The notes under the pieces were generated by a model. That model saw only the letters and a program-made list of their open reading frames with translations. It was not told the origin of the DNA and made no database searches. Source: Halorubrum halodurans (lineage in GTDB: Archaea; Halobacteriota; Halobacteria; Halobacteriales; Haloferacaceae). From it: a stretch of 64,000 nt of DNA. Position 1 is the first letter of the stretch. Each line of letters begins with the position of its first letter. Where the stretch lies: positions 1 through 64,000 of the forward strand of contig NZ_NHPJ01000085.1 of the NCBI RefSeq assembly GCF_002252985.1. Direction: 5' to 3'. Both the position numbers and the translations under genes were made by a program. Below are positions 17,920 through 26,057 of this stretch, one piece after another.

Positions 17920-18041
17920 AAGTTGCTCTAGCTGTGGAGAGGTCTTATGTTGTCTGGATTACCGCATGCTGAGGTTCTATCATATATAGTTTTCGCAAGT
18001 CTTGATTACAGTAATTCGGCACGGTATTTTTCACTCTGTGA

Positions 18042-19190
18042 GTGACGAATACAACAGGGTATGAACATGGTAGTATGGAGCGAACAAGCGAAGGACTCCC
18101 CGATAGTGAAGCCCTAGATGAACTAGCTCAGACCATACTCAAAGACTACAACGCTCTGAAGCCGCTCACACCAGAGCAGGCAGTAGACAAATACCTTGAA
18201 TCTCTCGAAGAGGAAGTCCTATCAAGTACAATAGCAGGGTACGAACGAGATCTTGGCCATTTCGTCAGGTACTGCGACAAGATCGACCTCGAAAACGTAA
18301 ATGATCTCGGAGGTCGTGAAATTGACGGCTTCGAGAAATGGCGGCGGAACGAGTCTTCGGAAAAAGTTGACTCGTTGGCGAACAAGACGATGAGAGACGA
18401 CCTCTACCTCTTTCGAGCCTTCGTCGAATATCTCGAAAAGATTGAAGCTGTCCCTCGAGGTACTGCAAAGAAGGTCGATATTCCCGAACTCTCCGGCGAT
18501 GAAGGTGTTAAAAATGTCGAGCTTGAGCTCGAACGGGTTGAAGACATCGTTGAATATCTTGAGAAGTACAAGTACGGATCACGTCTACACGTCCTATTTG
18601 CAATCATCGCTGAGTGTGGGCGTCGACTCGGAGGAGTCAACTCACTCGATCTCAGTGATGCTCATCTTGAAGGTCCCAACCCCTATCTAAGATTCACTCA
18701 TCATGGTGACGGTCGCACTCGTCTGAAGAACGAAACTGCGAGTGAGGAAGAAGTCAACATTAGCAAGGGGCTTGCTGAGGTCATCCAAGATTACATCGAA
18801 CACAATCGGTTAGAAAAAACAGAGGGAGGTCGGAAGCCACTACTCACGACTCGATACGGTCGGCTCACAAAAACAACAATTCGCTCCTACTTCTATCGGT
18901 GGAGTCGCCCGTGTAAGATCGGCAAAGAGTGTCCAGAGGGCCGGGACGAGGCAACCTGCAAGGCGGCTTCTTCGAAAGATCACGCCTCAAAGTGCCCAGT
19001 AAGTGAGGCGACGCACGCAGCTCGACACGGGTACATCACTGAGATGCTTCGGCAGGGAGTTTCAAAAGAACTGCTGAGCGATCGGTGTGACGTCAGCGAG
19101 GAGGTCCTCGAAAAGCACTATGATGAACGCACTACCGAGGAGAAGCGCAAACATCGTCGTAAGGAACTAGAAGAGAAGGGGGGCCTCTAA
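18042..19190 (+). CDS. Second tyrosine recombinase
   Basis: A 382-residue phage-integrase family protein, clearly paralogous to the integrase at 4712-5722. It has the core-binding segment AVDKYLESLEEE, the catalytic Arg in CGRRLGGVNSLD (near 195), the HxxR box in ATHAARHGYI (near 330) and the Tyr in LEKHYDERTTEEKRKH (near 363). The Cys-rich insert before the HxxR box (CKIGKECPEGRDEATC) is shared. The GTG at 18042 gives an extra eleven residues; ATG 18075 is equally plausible. Its stop TAA overlaps the ATG of the serine recombinase gene by one base, so the two are translationally coupled. No att repeat next to it was found. Confidence 0.88.
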   Translation: MTNTTGYEHGSMERTSEGLPDSEALDELAQTILKDYNALKPLTPEQAVDKYLESLEEEVLSSTIAGYERDLGHFVRYCDKIDLENVNDLGGREIDGFEKWRRNESSEKVDSLANKTMRDDLYLFRAFVEYLEKIEAVPRGTAKKVDIPELSGDEGVKNVELELERVEDIVEYLEKYKYGSRLHVLFAIIAECGRRLGGVNSLDLSDAHLEGPNPYLRFTHHGDGRTRLKNETASEEEVNISKGLAEVIQDYIEHNRLEKTEGGRKPLLTTRYGRLTKTTIRSYFYRWSRPCKIGKECPEGRDEATCKAASSKDHASKCPVSEATHAARHGYITEMLRQGVSKELLSDRCDVSEEVLEKHYDERTTEEKRKHRRKELEEKGGL

Positions 19191-20734
19191 TGAGCCGTAA
19201 AAAAACTCGCTTTGAGGACGGCTCAGCGTCTGCACGACAAGACACACAGTCGGACGATCGGGATGGCCAGTTGCTACCAATCCTCACTGGTCGTTATGGA
19301 CTGGAGCGGGTCCAGAGAGCGGTTCAAGAGCGGATTTGCCCCAAAGTACATATAAAACGTTGGATACGCCTTGCGTTCCCTAAGCGTATCCGAGGCATTA
19401 TAAGTGCGATTGGGAAGAGCACAAATAGGCTAACGAATCTACCTACTCCCCTTCTCGCCTCTGCTATACTTCTAGCTCAGTCTTCGGCGCAGGTCGACCT
19501 GAACCAGTTTGTTCGACCGTCAGACAAAAGCAAAGGAGAGCAAGAACACGGAAGTAGTGTCGAATCACCCATTGAATCTAGTGAGAAAGAGGAACCAGAA
19601 CAGCAGGTTCTAGTCTACCTCCGTGTGAGCACCGCTGAGCAGGAAGAGAATGGGCAATCCCTCGATTCAATGGAAGAGGAACTCTTGGCGATCCTCGATG
19701 GGATGTCAGAGACTGGCCAGTTTGGTGAAACAATAATTGACGGGGGTGAGTCGGGTACCGATTTCGATCGTGAAGGAATACAGAAGGTTGCCCGACTTGC
19801 TCAATTGGATGAAGTTACCCATCTGATTGTTGACACTATCGACCGTATTGGCAGGACCGCTCCTGAGACCTTGATGTTCATCGATCAGCTTCGGGACGAG
19901 TACGATGTGAAGTTGCTGTGCCGCGGAGAAGAGTTCGATATGTTCGTCCCGGGAGACCGAATAGAGATTATCATGCGGGCGACGATGGCGGAGTTCAGTA
20001 CAATGAATCGAGCGCGATCTTCGACCCGATCGTCAGCGGATAATTTCCTAAAAAACAAACAGTGGAGTTCATGGTTCCGAGACAACATTCCGCTGGGCTA
20101 CCGTTCAAGCGGTGACTGGATCGAGCCTGTCGAAGAGTGGATGCCTATCATCGAAGAGACCTACACCAAGTTCATTGAAGAAAGAGGGTATTCAGCGACT
20201 GCAGACAAAATCAATGAACAGTTCGAAGAAGAGCTTGAACGGAGAGCTCAGCTGAAAGGCAAGGAACTAGATCGAACCGATATCAAATCGATCGTGACTA
20301 ACCCCGTATACATAGGTAACCCAACAATACAGGTTGACTACCTACAGCACTATGGTAAAAATCCCAGCCACGAGGATGAGAACCTAGCTTTCGTAGACGA
20401 GGATGTTTTCAATGCTGCTCAGGAGGTTGTCGCAGAACTGAGAGAAAAGTATAGTCGCGACGAATCTAAAGAAGACACTGCAAAAGACTACGTAGACCAA
20501 TTCAGCCCCTACATCGTTGAGTCGGTCAGTCCAATGGTTCGACTGCAGTGTCCAGTCTGCGATGAACCGCTGGTAAGTAACGGCCAACAAAAATTACGAC
20601 AAGAACAATCACAGCGGATCTATCGATGTCAGAATGAAAACTGTGAATTTGGCGATCAGAGATGGCCTACAGAAAGCGAACTGGATATGATGAGGATGCT
20701 GCACCGGTGTGATGAGCTTCATGGAATCCTCTAG
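19190..20734 (+). CDS. Large serine recombinase with an N-terminal extension
   Basis: A 514-residue protein. The resolvase domain starts only near residue 139, with the catalytic Ser147 in YLRVST and the Arg cluster in DTIDRIGRT near 216-222. A recombinase domain follows (IPLGYRSSGDW, TDIKSIVTNPVYIGN), then a zinc ribbon (CPVC ... CQNENC) near 455-485. The first ~138 residues have no counterpart in ordinary large serine recombinases; they include a basic amphipathic region and a polar linker. The gene is coupled to the upstream tyrosine recombinase by a one-base overlap. The combination of both recombinase chemistries in one transcript is unusual. Confidence 0.85.
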   Translation: MSRKKTRFEDGSASARQDTQSDDRDGQLLPILTGRYGLERVQRAVQERICPKVHIKRWIRLAFPKRIRGIISAIGKSTNRLTNLPTPLLASAILLAQSSAQVDLNQFVRPSDKSKGEQEHGSSVESPIESSEKEEPEQQVLVYLRVSTAEQEENGQSLDSMEEELLAILDGMSETGQFGETIIDGGESGTDFDREGIQKVARLAQLDEVTHLIVDTIDRIGRTAPETLMFIDQLRDEYDVKLLCRGEEFDMFVPGDRIEIIMRATMAEFSTMNRARSSTRSSADNFLKNKQWSSWFRDNIPLGYRSSGDWIEPVEEWMPIIEETYTKFIEERGYSATADKINEQFEEELERRAQLKGKELDRTDIKSIVTNPVYIGNPTIQVDYLQHYGKNPSHEDENLAFVDEDVFNAAQEVVAELREKYSRDESKEDTAKDYVDQFSPYIVESVSPMVRLQCPVCDEPLVSNGQQKLRQEQSQRIYRCQNENCEFGDQRWPTESELDMMRMLHRCDELHGIL

Positions 20735-20797
20735 TGGAGTTTTGGCGTTGTTATAAACAAACTGCTAAGAGAAGTCGGCAAGCTCAAGCGTGACTAT

Positions 20798-21733
20798 TCA
20801 GTCGTTTTCGCGTAGGTAATCGCAATAGGATTGATACATTCGGTCCATGGTTTGACCCTTTCGCGTGGTTGGCATCGAACCCTTCACCGCACCCGTTGAT
20901 TTGTACCTATGTCTTACGCGCTTTACTTCGTTGAAGAGATCTTGATCAAGAATACGATACTCAGGAACTAGTTCTGAGACACCTTCAAGCTCGTAATAGC
21001 CATAATATATTTTATTTCGAAGAATATCACCGACTGCACGTGGAGTCCATGGATTGTTTTCACGTGTTGCGCTTCCCGACTGATTAAGCCATTCCGCAAC
21101 TTCTGGCATCGAACGGACCTCTAAATACTGAGAGAAAATTTTTCTCACTAATTCAGCATCCTTTTCAACAATCTGAAGTCGCCCGTCGCAGTCAATTGAA
21201 TAGCCAAGTGGAGGATTGTCATTGGGCCATTTATTTTCTGCAGCTAAAGCATGGAGACCCATTCTTGTTCTCTGTCGAATCATGTCTCTTTCAAACTCTG
21301 CAGCACTCGCTATATTTCTGAAATTAAATCTTCCCGCTGCAGAAGTTGTATCAATCTGCTCAGTTATGCTGTAGAGACCGACATGAGATTGTCTCAGCTC
21401 AGACTCCAGCTGAACGGCATGCATGAGACTACGTGAGAAGCGGTCAAGCTTCCAGAAAACGATGACATTGAAGGCCTGCATCTCTGCGGCGCTAAGCATT
21501 GACTGAAACATTGGCCTATCCGGATCCTTTCCACTCTCTGCTTCATCACGGTAAATGAACACAACCTCCCAGCCAAGTGTGTGGCAACGCTCAATGGAAA
21601 GTCGTACCTGCTCATCGAGAGAATGTCCGAATGATTGCTGCGTTGACGAAGTGCGAGCGTAGACGGCAGCCCGGACCTCGGATGGGCCGTCATCATCAGG
21701 TAGACGGTCTCGCTCTGATAGGTGGTCCATCAT
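20798..21733 (-). CDS. Serine recombinase, resolvase type
   Basis: A 311-residue protein. The resolvase domain has the catalytic Ser near 29 in YARTSS, and FWKLDRFSRSL near 93 supplies the Arg residues. A short recombinase domain (PPLGYSIDCDG, TPRAVGDILRNKIYYGYY) completes it. There is no long coiled-coil or zinc ribbon, so it is smaller than the enzyme at 19190-20734 and only distantly related. The start overlaps the end of the TFB-like gene by four bases (ATGA), making it the last gene of a three-gene leftward operon. It may act on the island or on a nested element; substrate sites were not found. Confidence 0.85.
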   Translation of the reverse strand: MMDHLSERDRLPDDDGPSEVRAAVYARTSSTQQSFGHSLDEQVRLSIERCHTLGWEVVFIYRDEAESGKDPDRPMFQSMLSAAEMQAFNVIVFWKLDRFSRSLMHAVQLESELRQSHVGLYSITEQIDTTSAAGRFNFRNIASAAEFERDMIRQRTRMGLHALAAENKWPNDNPPLGYSIDCDGRLQIVEKDAELVRKIFSQYLEVRSMPEVAEWLNQSGSATRENNPWTPRAVGDILRNKIYYGYYELEGVSELVPEYRILDQDLFNEVKRVRHRYKSTGAVKGSMPTTRKGQTMDRMYQSYCDYLREND

Positions 21734-22500
21734 AGTACATTGAGTTCGCGGATATCACCCACCCGCTGTCGAATCGTTTCTGACGAAATTCCAGCCGAAT
21801 CGGCAATTTGTTGTTGGGTACAGTCACTAGTCAAATATATCGCTGCTGAGGCAATCCCGATCGGGCTCTTCCCGACGAGCTCAAGGCTACCGGACAACTT
21901 CTCGACGAGGTCAGACGCCGACGTATATTCGTGTTCAGAAATGCAGAGCGCCTCCGAGAGAAATGGAAGATACTCTTTCGAAGATGATGGACGATTCTCT
22001 ATTTTAAGATCATCTCGCAGCGCCCTCTGACTACTGTTGAAAGCTCTCCCAGTAACCGAGGCCGCATCGGTTAGTCGAGATGTGGGTATCGGCTCATAGT
22101 CGTTCTGAGACGCAATAGAGAGGCACGCAGCGACGATACAATCCGTTGACCGACCATTGGTCGTTCCGTAACAAAATGCCTCACTGTATATTTTGGCTGC
22201 TTTCTCTCGGACTGACCGCGAAACCGCGAGTTCCGAGGACAGTCGTTCAATACACTCGAATGCGAGTGCAAGCTGTTCCTCCGTCGAGTTCCGAACTCTA
22301 CAGAATGACAGCCAATCCTGTTTATTTGACTCCTGCTCTCGTTTGGACTCAATCTTCCAGTCTGGCACCTCTGGACTGGTCCAATCTCGAATGATGAATC
22401 CACAGCTTTGACAGAATCCCTTGAATCCATAGACATCGGTTTCTACCTCGTCTGATTCACACGCTGGACAATCGAGTCCCAGTTCCACTTTCTGGCTCAT
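21730..22500 (-). CDS. TFIIB-like transcription factor (TFB family)
   Basis: A 256-residue protein with the TFB layout. An N-terminal zinc ribbon (CPACES ... CQSCGF, residues 10-36) is followed by a linker and two cyclin-like repeats (about 75-160 and 165-256). The second ends with an HTH-like segment (TQQQIADSAGISSETIRQRVGDI). Archaeal TFBs recruit RNA polymerase to TATA/BRE promoters. This copy is shorter and more divergent than housekeeping TFBs and is sandwiched between a Cas4-like nuclease and a serine recombinase with overlapping stop/start codons. It may direct transcription from island promoters or act in recombination. The C-terminal core is intact. Confidence 0.8.
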   Translation of the reverse strand: MSQKVELGLDCPACESDEVETDVYGFKGFCQSCGFIIRDWTSPEVPDWKIESKREQESNKQDWLSFCRVRNSTEEQLALAFECIERLSSELAVSRSVREKAAKIYSEAFCYGTTNGRSTDCIVAACLSIASQNDYEPIPTSRLTDAASVTGRAFNSSQRALRDDLKIENRPSSSKEYLPFLSEALCISEHEYTSASDLVEKLSGSLELVGKSPIGIASAAIYLTSDCTQQQIADSAGISSETIRQRVGDIRELNVL

Positions 22501-23666
22501 TATCTCGCCCCATTGGCCGTCTGTTCCTTCAGATCGGGATCGGATAGAACGACAAGTCGATCATCGTCCGCACAGGTAGGACACAATCTGTCGCCGTCAC
22601 CAGATAGATGCGAAGACTCCCACTCAATACGTGTTCCACACTGATTACAGGACCAGTCGTATACCTCGTACTTTTCGCAGAGGTTGGGATATCGTTGGGC
22701 AAGTGTCGGTGTGAGCTTTGCGTCGTGAGCGTCAAGATATTCGAGAAGCGGTTGTCGGGGATACTCCTCAAATTCGGGGAGTAGTCCGTGTGACGCGCTA
22801 TCTTGACACTTTATCTCGCCCTTCCCGCAGCGCTCACGATAGTCGCAGAAGTCGCACTCCCACGCGAAACGCGAGTCTGCTGGCGGAAGTTCGCTGTCGA
22901 GCCGGTACGCGGTGTGATCTGACGCCCACTCAACGACCGTCGACTGCCAGAACGCTTCGTCGAACTCCACGTCGAACACCTTGAGGTCGAACGCATCTCG
23001 ACCCCCGTAGATCAAGCATCCGCGTTTCACGTTGACATCGTACTTCTCCGAGAGGCCGACCATGTAGGCGTGCAACTGCGCCTTGTGGTGTTCGTTCGGT
23101 TCGTCGAGGTACTCAAGGGAGCTCTTCGTCTTCACCTCCGTGGGCAGGACGGGTGTGCCGTCGGCATCGACGACAACCGGGTCAGTTGATCCCTTCACAG
23201 TAAGGTCGCCGGACTCGCTCTTGAGTTCGAAATCGACGTACAGCGAGTTTGTGACAAACAGGCCGTCGTCGGCGACGGTATCGCGCAGGTACGGGAGGAC
23301 GACATCCTCCTCAAAACGAGAACCGACCCACAAGATCCCATGAGCCATCTCACTCTCCGCTGGCGCGTTTTCTTTCCGGTAGACGAGCTTTCTGTGGCAC
23401 TGCAGCAAACTGCTGGGTGTGTGCTTCTCGGGAGGTGGTACAGGACTCGGATCGTTGTAGTAGGCACGGCCCTCCTCGATGTTCTTTCGCTCTTCAGTCG
23501 TCTGTAGCCATACACGGAAGCTTCTTGAGTCGATCCCAGCAAGTGCCGTGGCTGGTCCGGTCTCCACTGACGTGGATGACCGAAGAGTTCCGTTTCGCCG
23601 ATGAGGTTGGGATTCCACTATAACTCCTACGTGGGAACTAACATAACACTTCCGTTGGTGGAACAA
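22500..23666 (-). CDS. Cas4-like Fe-S PD-(D/E)XK nuclease
   Basis: A protein of up to 388 residues. It has an early Cys (LLQCHRKL, near 88), the catalytic core KGSTDPVVVD then PTEVKTKSSL (Asp and Glu-x-Lys), a QLHAYMVGL helix (RecB motif III) and the Cys cluster CDFCDYRERC near 276-285. Together these match the Cas4/AddB-like Fe-S nuclease family. A second zinc ribbon (CNQC ... CPTC) is added at the C-terminus. The first ~45 residues are Ser/Arg-rich and may not be translated; the true start could be downstream. It is the first gene of the operon with the TFB and serine recombinase. No CRISPR array or other cas gene is present. Confidence 0.8.
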   Translation of the reverse strand: MFHQRKCYVSSHVGVIVESQPHRRNGTLRSSTSVETGPATALAGIDSRSFRVWLQTTEERKNIEEGRAYYNDPSPVPPPEKHTPSSLLQCHRKLVYRKENAPAESEMAHGILWVGSRFEEDVVLPYLRDTVADDGLFVTNSLYVDFELKSESGDLTVKGSTDPVVVDADGTPVLPTEVKTKSSLEYLDEPNEHHKAQLHAYMVGLSEKYDVNVKRGCLIYGGRDAFDLKVFDVEFDEAFWQSTVVEWASDHTAYRLDSELPPADSRFAWECDFCDYRERCGKGEIKCQDSASHGLLPEFEEYPRQPLLEYLDAHDAKLTPTLAQRYPNLCEKYEVYDWSCNQCGTRIEWESSHLSGDGDRLCPTCADDDRLVVLSDPDLKEQTANGAR

Positions 23667-23703
23667 ATAGATTTAGCCCCTCACGTCTCGCGTTTTGAAT
23701 CGA

Positions 23704-23952
23704 ATGGGTAGCGATGGCCCCGGTCGCAAGCCGACGGTATCTGACGAGGAGATACTGACAGTGTTCGTGAACGCGGAGGATCCGGTGTTGATGGCCGATG
23801 AGATTGCGGAGTCACTACCGATTGGTCGCAGAGCTGTATACAACCGACTCAGATCGTTAGAAGAGGAAGGTGTTCTTAAGTCGAAGAAGACAGGCGCAAG
23901 AAGCACAGTCTGGTGGTATCCGGGATATACCGATACGAAACGCCAAATATGA
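23704..23952 (+). CDS. Winged-helix regulator of the GHKL/McrBC operon
   Basis: An 82-residue protein with a winged-helix fold (DEEILTVFVNAEDPVLMADEI, GRRAVYNRLRSLEEEGVL, then the wing KSKKTGARSTVWWYPG). It resembles small MarR-like archaeal regulators. The ATG at 23704 is preferred to the TTG at 23695. It is divergent from the Cas4-like gene and precedes the GHKL ATPase by 221 bases. A near copy of its last 25 codons occurs at 30105-30183 in a chimeric pseudogene, showing that a paralogue of this regulator once existed in the island. It probably controls the downstream operon. Confidence 0.6.
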   Translation: MGSDGPGRKPTVSDEEILTVFVNAEDPVLMADEIAESLPIGRRAVYNRLRSLEEEGVLKSKKTGARSTVWWYPGYTDTKRQI

Positions 23953-24173
23953 ATTTCGACTTGATTGGTGACCGTGAAATTAGACCTCCTTGCACCCCTA
24001 GTTGATAATAGGAAACGAGCAATGGTCTCTTCGCTGTCCTTTGATCTAGCGAAGAACTGCATTCTAAACAGGACCGATAGTTCAAAGTGGTTCTGCAGCG
24101 ACAAACCATTATCGAGATTATAGATTGGACCCGAACCAATCAAAACAACTTCAGCATATAGATATACTATAGA

Positions 24174-26057
24174 ATGAGCACCGAAGAAAACGTCAACACT
24201 GAGTCAGATTTAGAGCAGTTACGACCACTTCTCGCGAAGCAGCACGATGACTATCGTGAGATGCTCCAAGAACCGATTGACAACTCTATATCGGCTACTG
24301 TTCAAAACGAGAGATATTACGATGACCCGGAGCCATTCACAATCCAGTTAGATTTTGAGAGAACACCAGAAACCTGCAGGGTTATAATAGCAGATGCCGG
24401 TAAGGGGATGTCCAGAGAGGTTATTCGCGATTACGTATTCAGTACTGGGGACACTAACTACTCAAACGGAATCCTCAATAATATCGGCGCGGGGCTCAAG
24501 GCGAGCATTTGTTGGTGCGAAGAATCACTTCAATCGACGCAAGGCCCAAGTGTCTACGAAAATCGCTTCCACGTCTTGTCCAGAGAGCCGGATGCATCTA
24601 CAATTCAGCGAGTTGATGGTCCTATCGGTGGCGGGTTGACCGTCTACGACTCTGACGATGAGGAGTTGTGGAATGATGGCGCTGAAAAATTGTCCCATCA
24701 AGAACACGGAACACGTGTACATCTGACATGCGCTGTCGAGAACTTCGATAGTGGAGTAGCGACCATCGCTCAGAATATGTCGACCAAGATGCGGTACATT
24801 CAGGAAGAACTGGGGGTTAAATTCCAGCACTTACTCCAAGCACATGAAGACAATAATATCTTCATAACATTCCGTGATATAAACGAAGATGGAGAAATCG
24901 AAGAGGAAGATGAATATGAGGTCGTCCCAATTTCGCCGGATTTCAAAGCAAAGCCAGACGATCTCGAGATTGGTGAGATAACTGACTACGGTTCATATGA
25001 TGAATTTGAAGAGGAGTTATCTGAACTTGACTCGTCTACGTACGGAGAAGAGCAATATGGGTACGAGTCGACCGTATTTGAGTTCGAAGAGACAGGCGAA
25101 AAGTATTATATATCTTATGAATACGGCGAACTGGATCTTCCCGCAATGTATGATGCGGTAGATGCTGAAGAGCGAGACCTGAAGATCACGTCACCACAAA
25201 CGGAAGGATTTCGTTGGCGATACAAATGGAATCAAGAAGGGACAGGTGTCGACATCTACGGAAATGGGCGGATTCTCGATACAGCAGAGTGGGTTTTTGA
25301 TCTAACTTGGAACAACCAGTACAACGGATACTGCGGAATGGTTCGGATTATTCCGGCATCTCCTACTGAGTACGAAGTTCCTACTAAAAACGATAAAACA
25401 GGCGTAGAAAAAGGCTCTAAACTTTGGCAGCGGCTCGTTGAGTGGCTAGATAGTGAACAGTTCAAGCCTGAAAGTACGTACAATGAAGGTTCTCAGTCAA
25501 AGATTGGAGACAGTTCTGACGTCGATGATGACGGTACTGATGCTGACGGCGGTGATGATGGCAGTGAAGACGCCGACAGCAGTGATATCGATAGTAACGA
25601 GGATGAGCAGGAAGAAGCAGGCACCACGGGTTCCGGTTCCAATAGTGTGACCACCGGAACCGGCGGAGCCTCCACAGCGACGGGAGAAGGCGGTGAGAAT
25701 ACTCCCGACGATGAGTTCGATGACCGGGTGTCGGCCGTAGCAGAGCGGCTACGAGAAGAAGCAGAGCGCGTAGACAGAGACGTTGAAGCGGATGGAGTGG
25801 ACATTCAGCTCGTTTCCAAATATTCCGGTGCAGAAGACATTCTACATCTGGTTGTCGAAGATGTAGCGAAACCCGAGGATGTCTATCGAGCGATGCTCTA
25901 TCAGGACCACTACAAACGGCTTGATCGCTCATATGGTGGCACCCAGATCTGGGCTTCAGAAGCAACCGACCCGGCGGAACGTGACCTCCGAGAGCTTGAA
26001 AACCGCCGTGATGAACACGGTGATCACTATGACATTGAACTGAGAACATATGAGTAA
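24174..26057 (+). CDS. MORC-like GHKL ATPase
   Basis: A 627-residue protein. GHKL motifs are visible: N-box EPIDNS (33-38), G1 DAGKGM (74-79) and G2 NNIGAGLKAS (102-111). A transducer-like domain follows with GVDIYGNGR and DLTWNNQYN blocks near 360-390. Residues ~440-530 are an extreme Asp/Ser/Gly linker, and the last 100 residues form a separate small domain. The order resembles prokaryotic MORC/MutL-like ATPases of restriction-type operons. It is the first of three tightly spaced genes (8-base overlap with the McrB-like gene). It likely clamps or compacts DNA with the McrBC-like nuclease. It is paralogous to the N-terminal half of the protein at 36892-39798. Confidence 0.8.
   Translation: MSTEENVNTESDLEQLRPLLAKQHDDYREMLQEPIDNSISATVQNERYYDDPEPFTIQLDFERTPETCRVIIADAGKGMSREVIRDYVFSTGDTNYSNGILNNIGAGLKASICWCEESLQSTQGPSVYENRFHVLSREPDASTIQRVDGPIGGGLTVYDSDDEELWNDGAEKLSHQEHGTRVHLTCAVENFDSGVATIAQNMSTKMRYIQEELGVKFQHLLQAHEDNNIFITFRDINEDGEIEEEDEYEVVPISPDFKAKPDDLEIGEITDYGSYDEFEEELSELDSSTYGEEQYGYESTVFEFEETGEKYYISYEYGELDLPAMYDAVDAEERDLKITSPQTEGFRWRYKWNQEGTGVDIYGNGRILDTAEWVFDLTWNNQYNGYCGMVRIIPASPTEYEVPTKNDKTGVEKGSKLWQRLVEWLDSEQFKPESTYNEGSQSKIGDSSDVDDDGTDADGGDDGSEDADSSDIDSNEDEQEEAGTTGSGSNSVTTGTGGASTATGEGGENTPDDEFDDRVSAVAERLREEAERVDRDVEADGVDIQLVSKYSGAEDILHLVVEDVAKPEDVYRAMLYQDHYKRLDRSYGGTQIWASEATDPAERDLRELENRRDEHGDHYDIELRTYE

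Noticed and set aside
22500..23666. Cas4-like gene as evidence of a CRISPR-Cas locus
   Set aside because: No regularly spaced repeats and no other cas gene are visible; solo Cas4-like nucleases are common on mobile elements.
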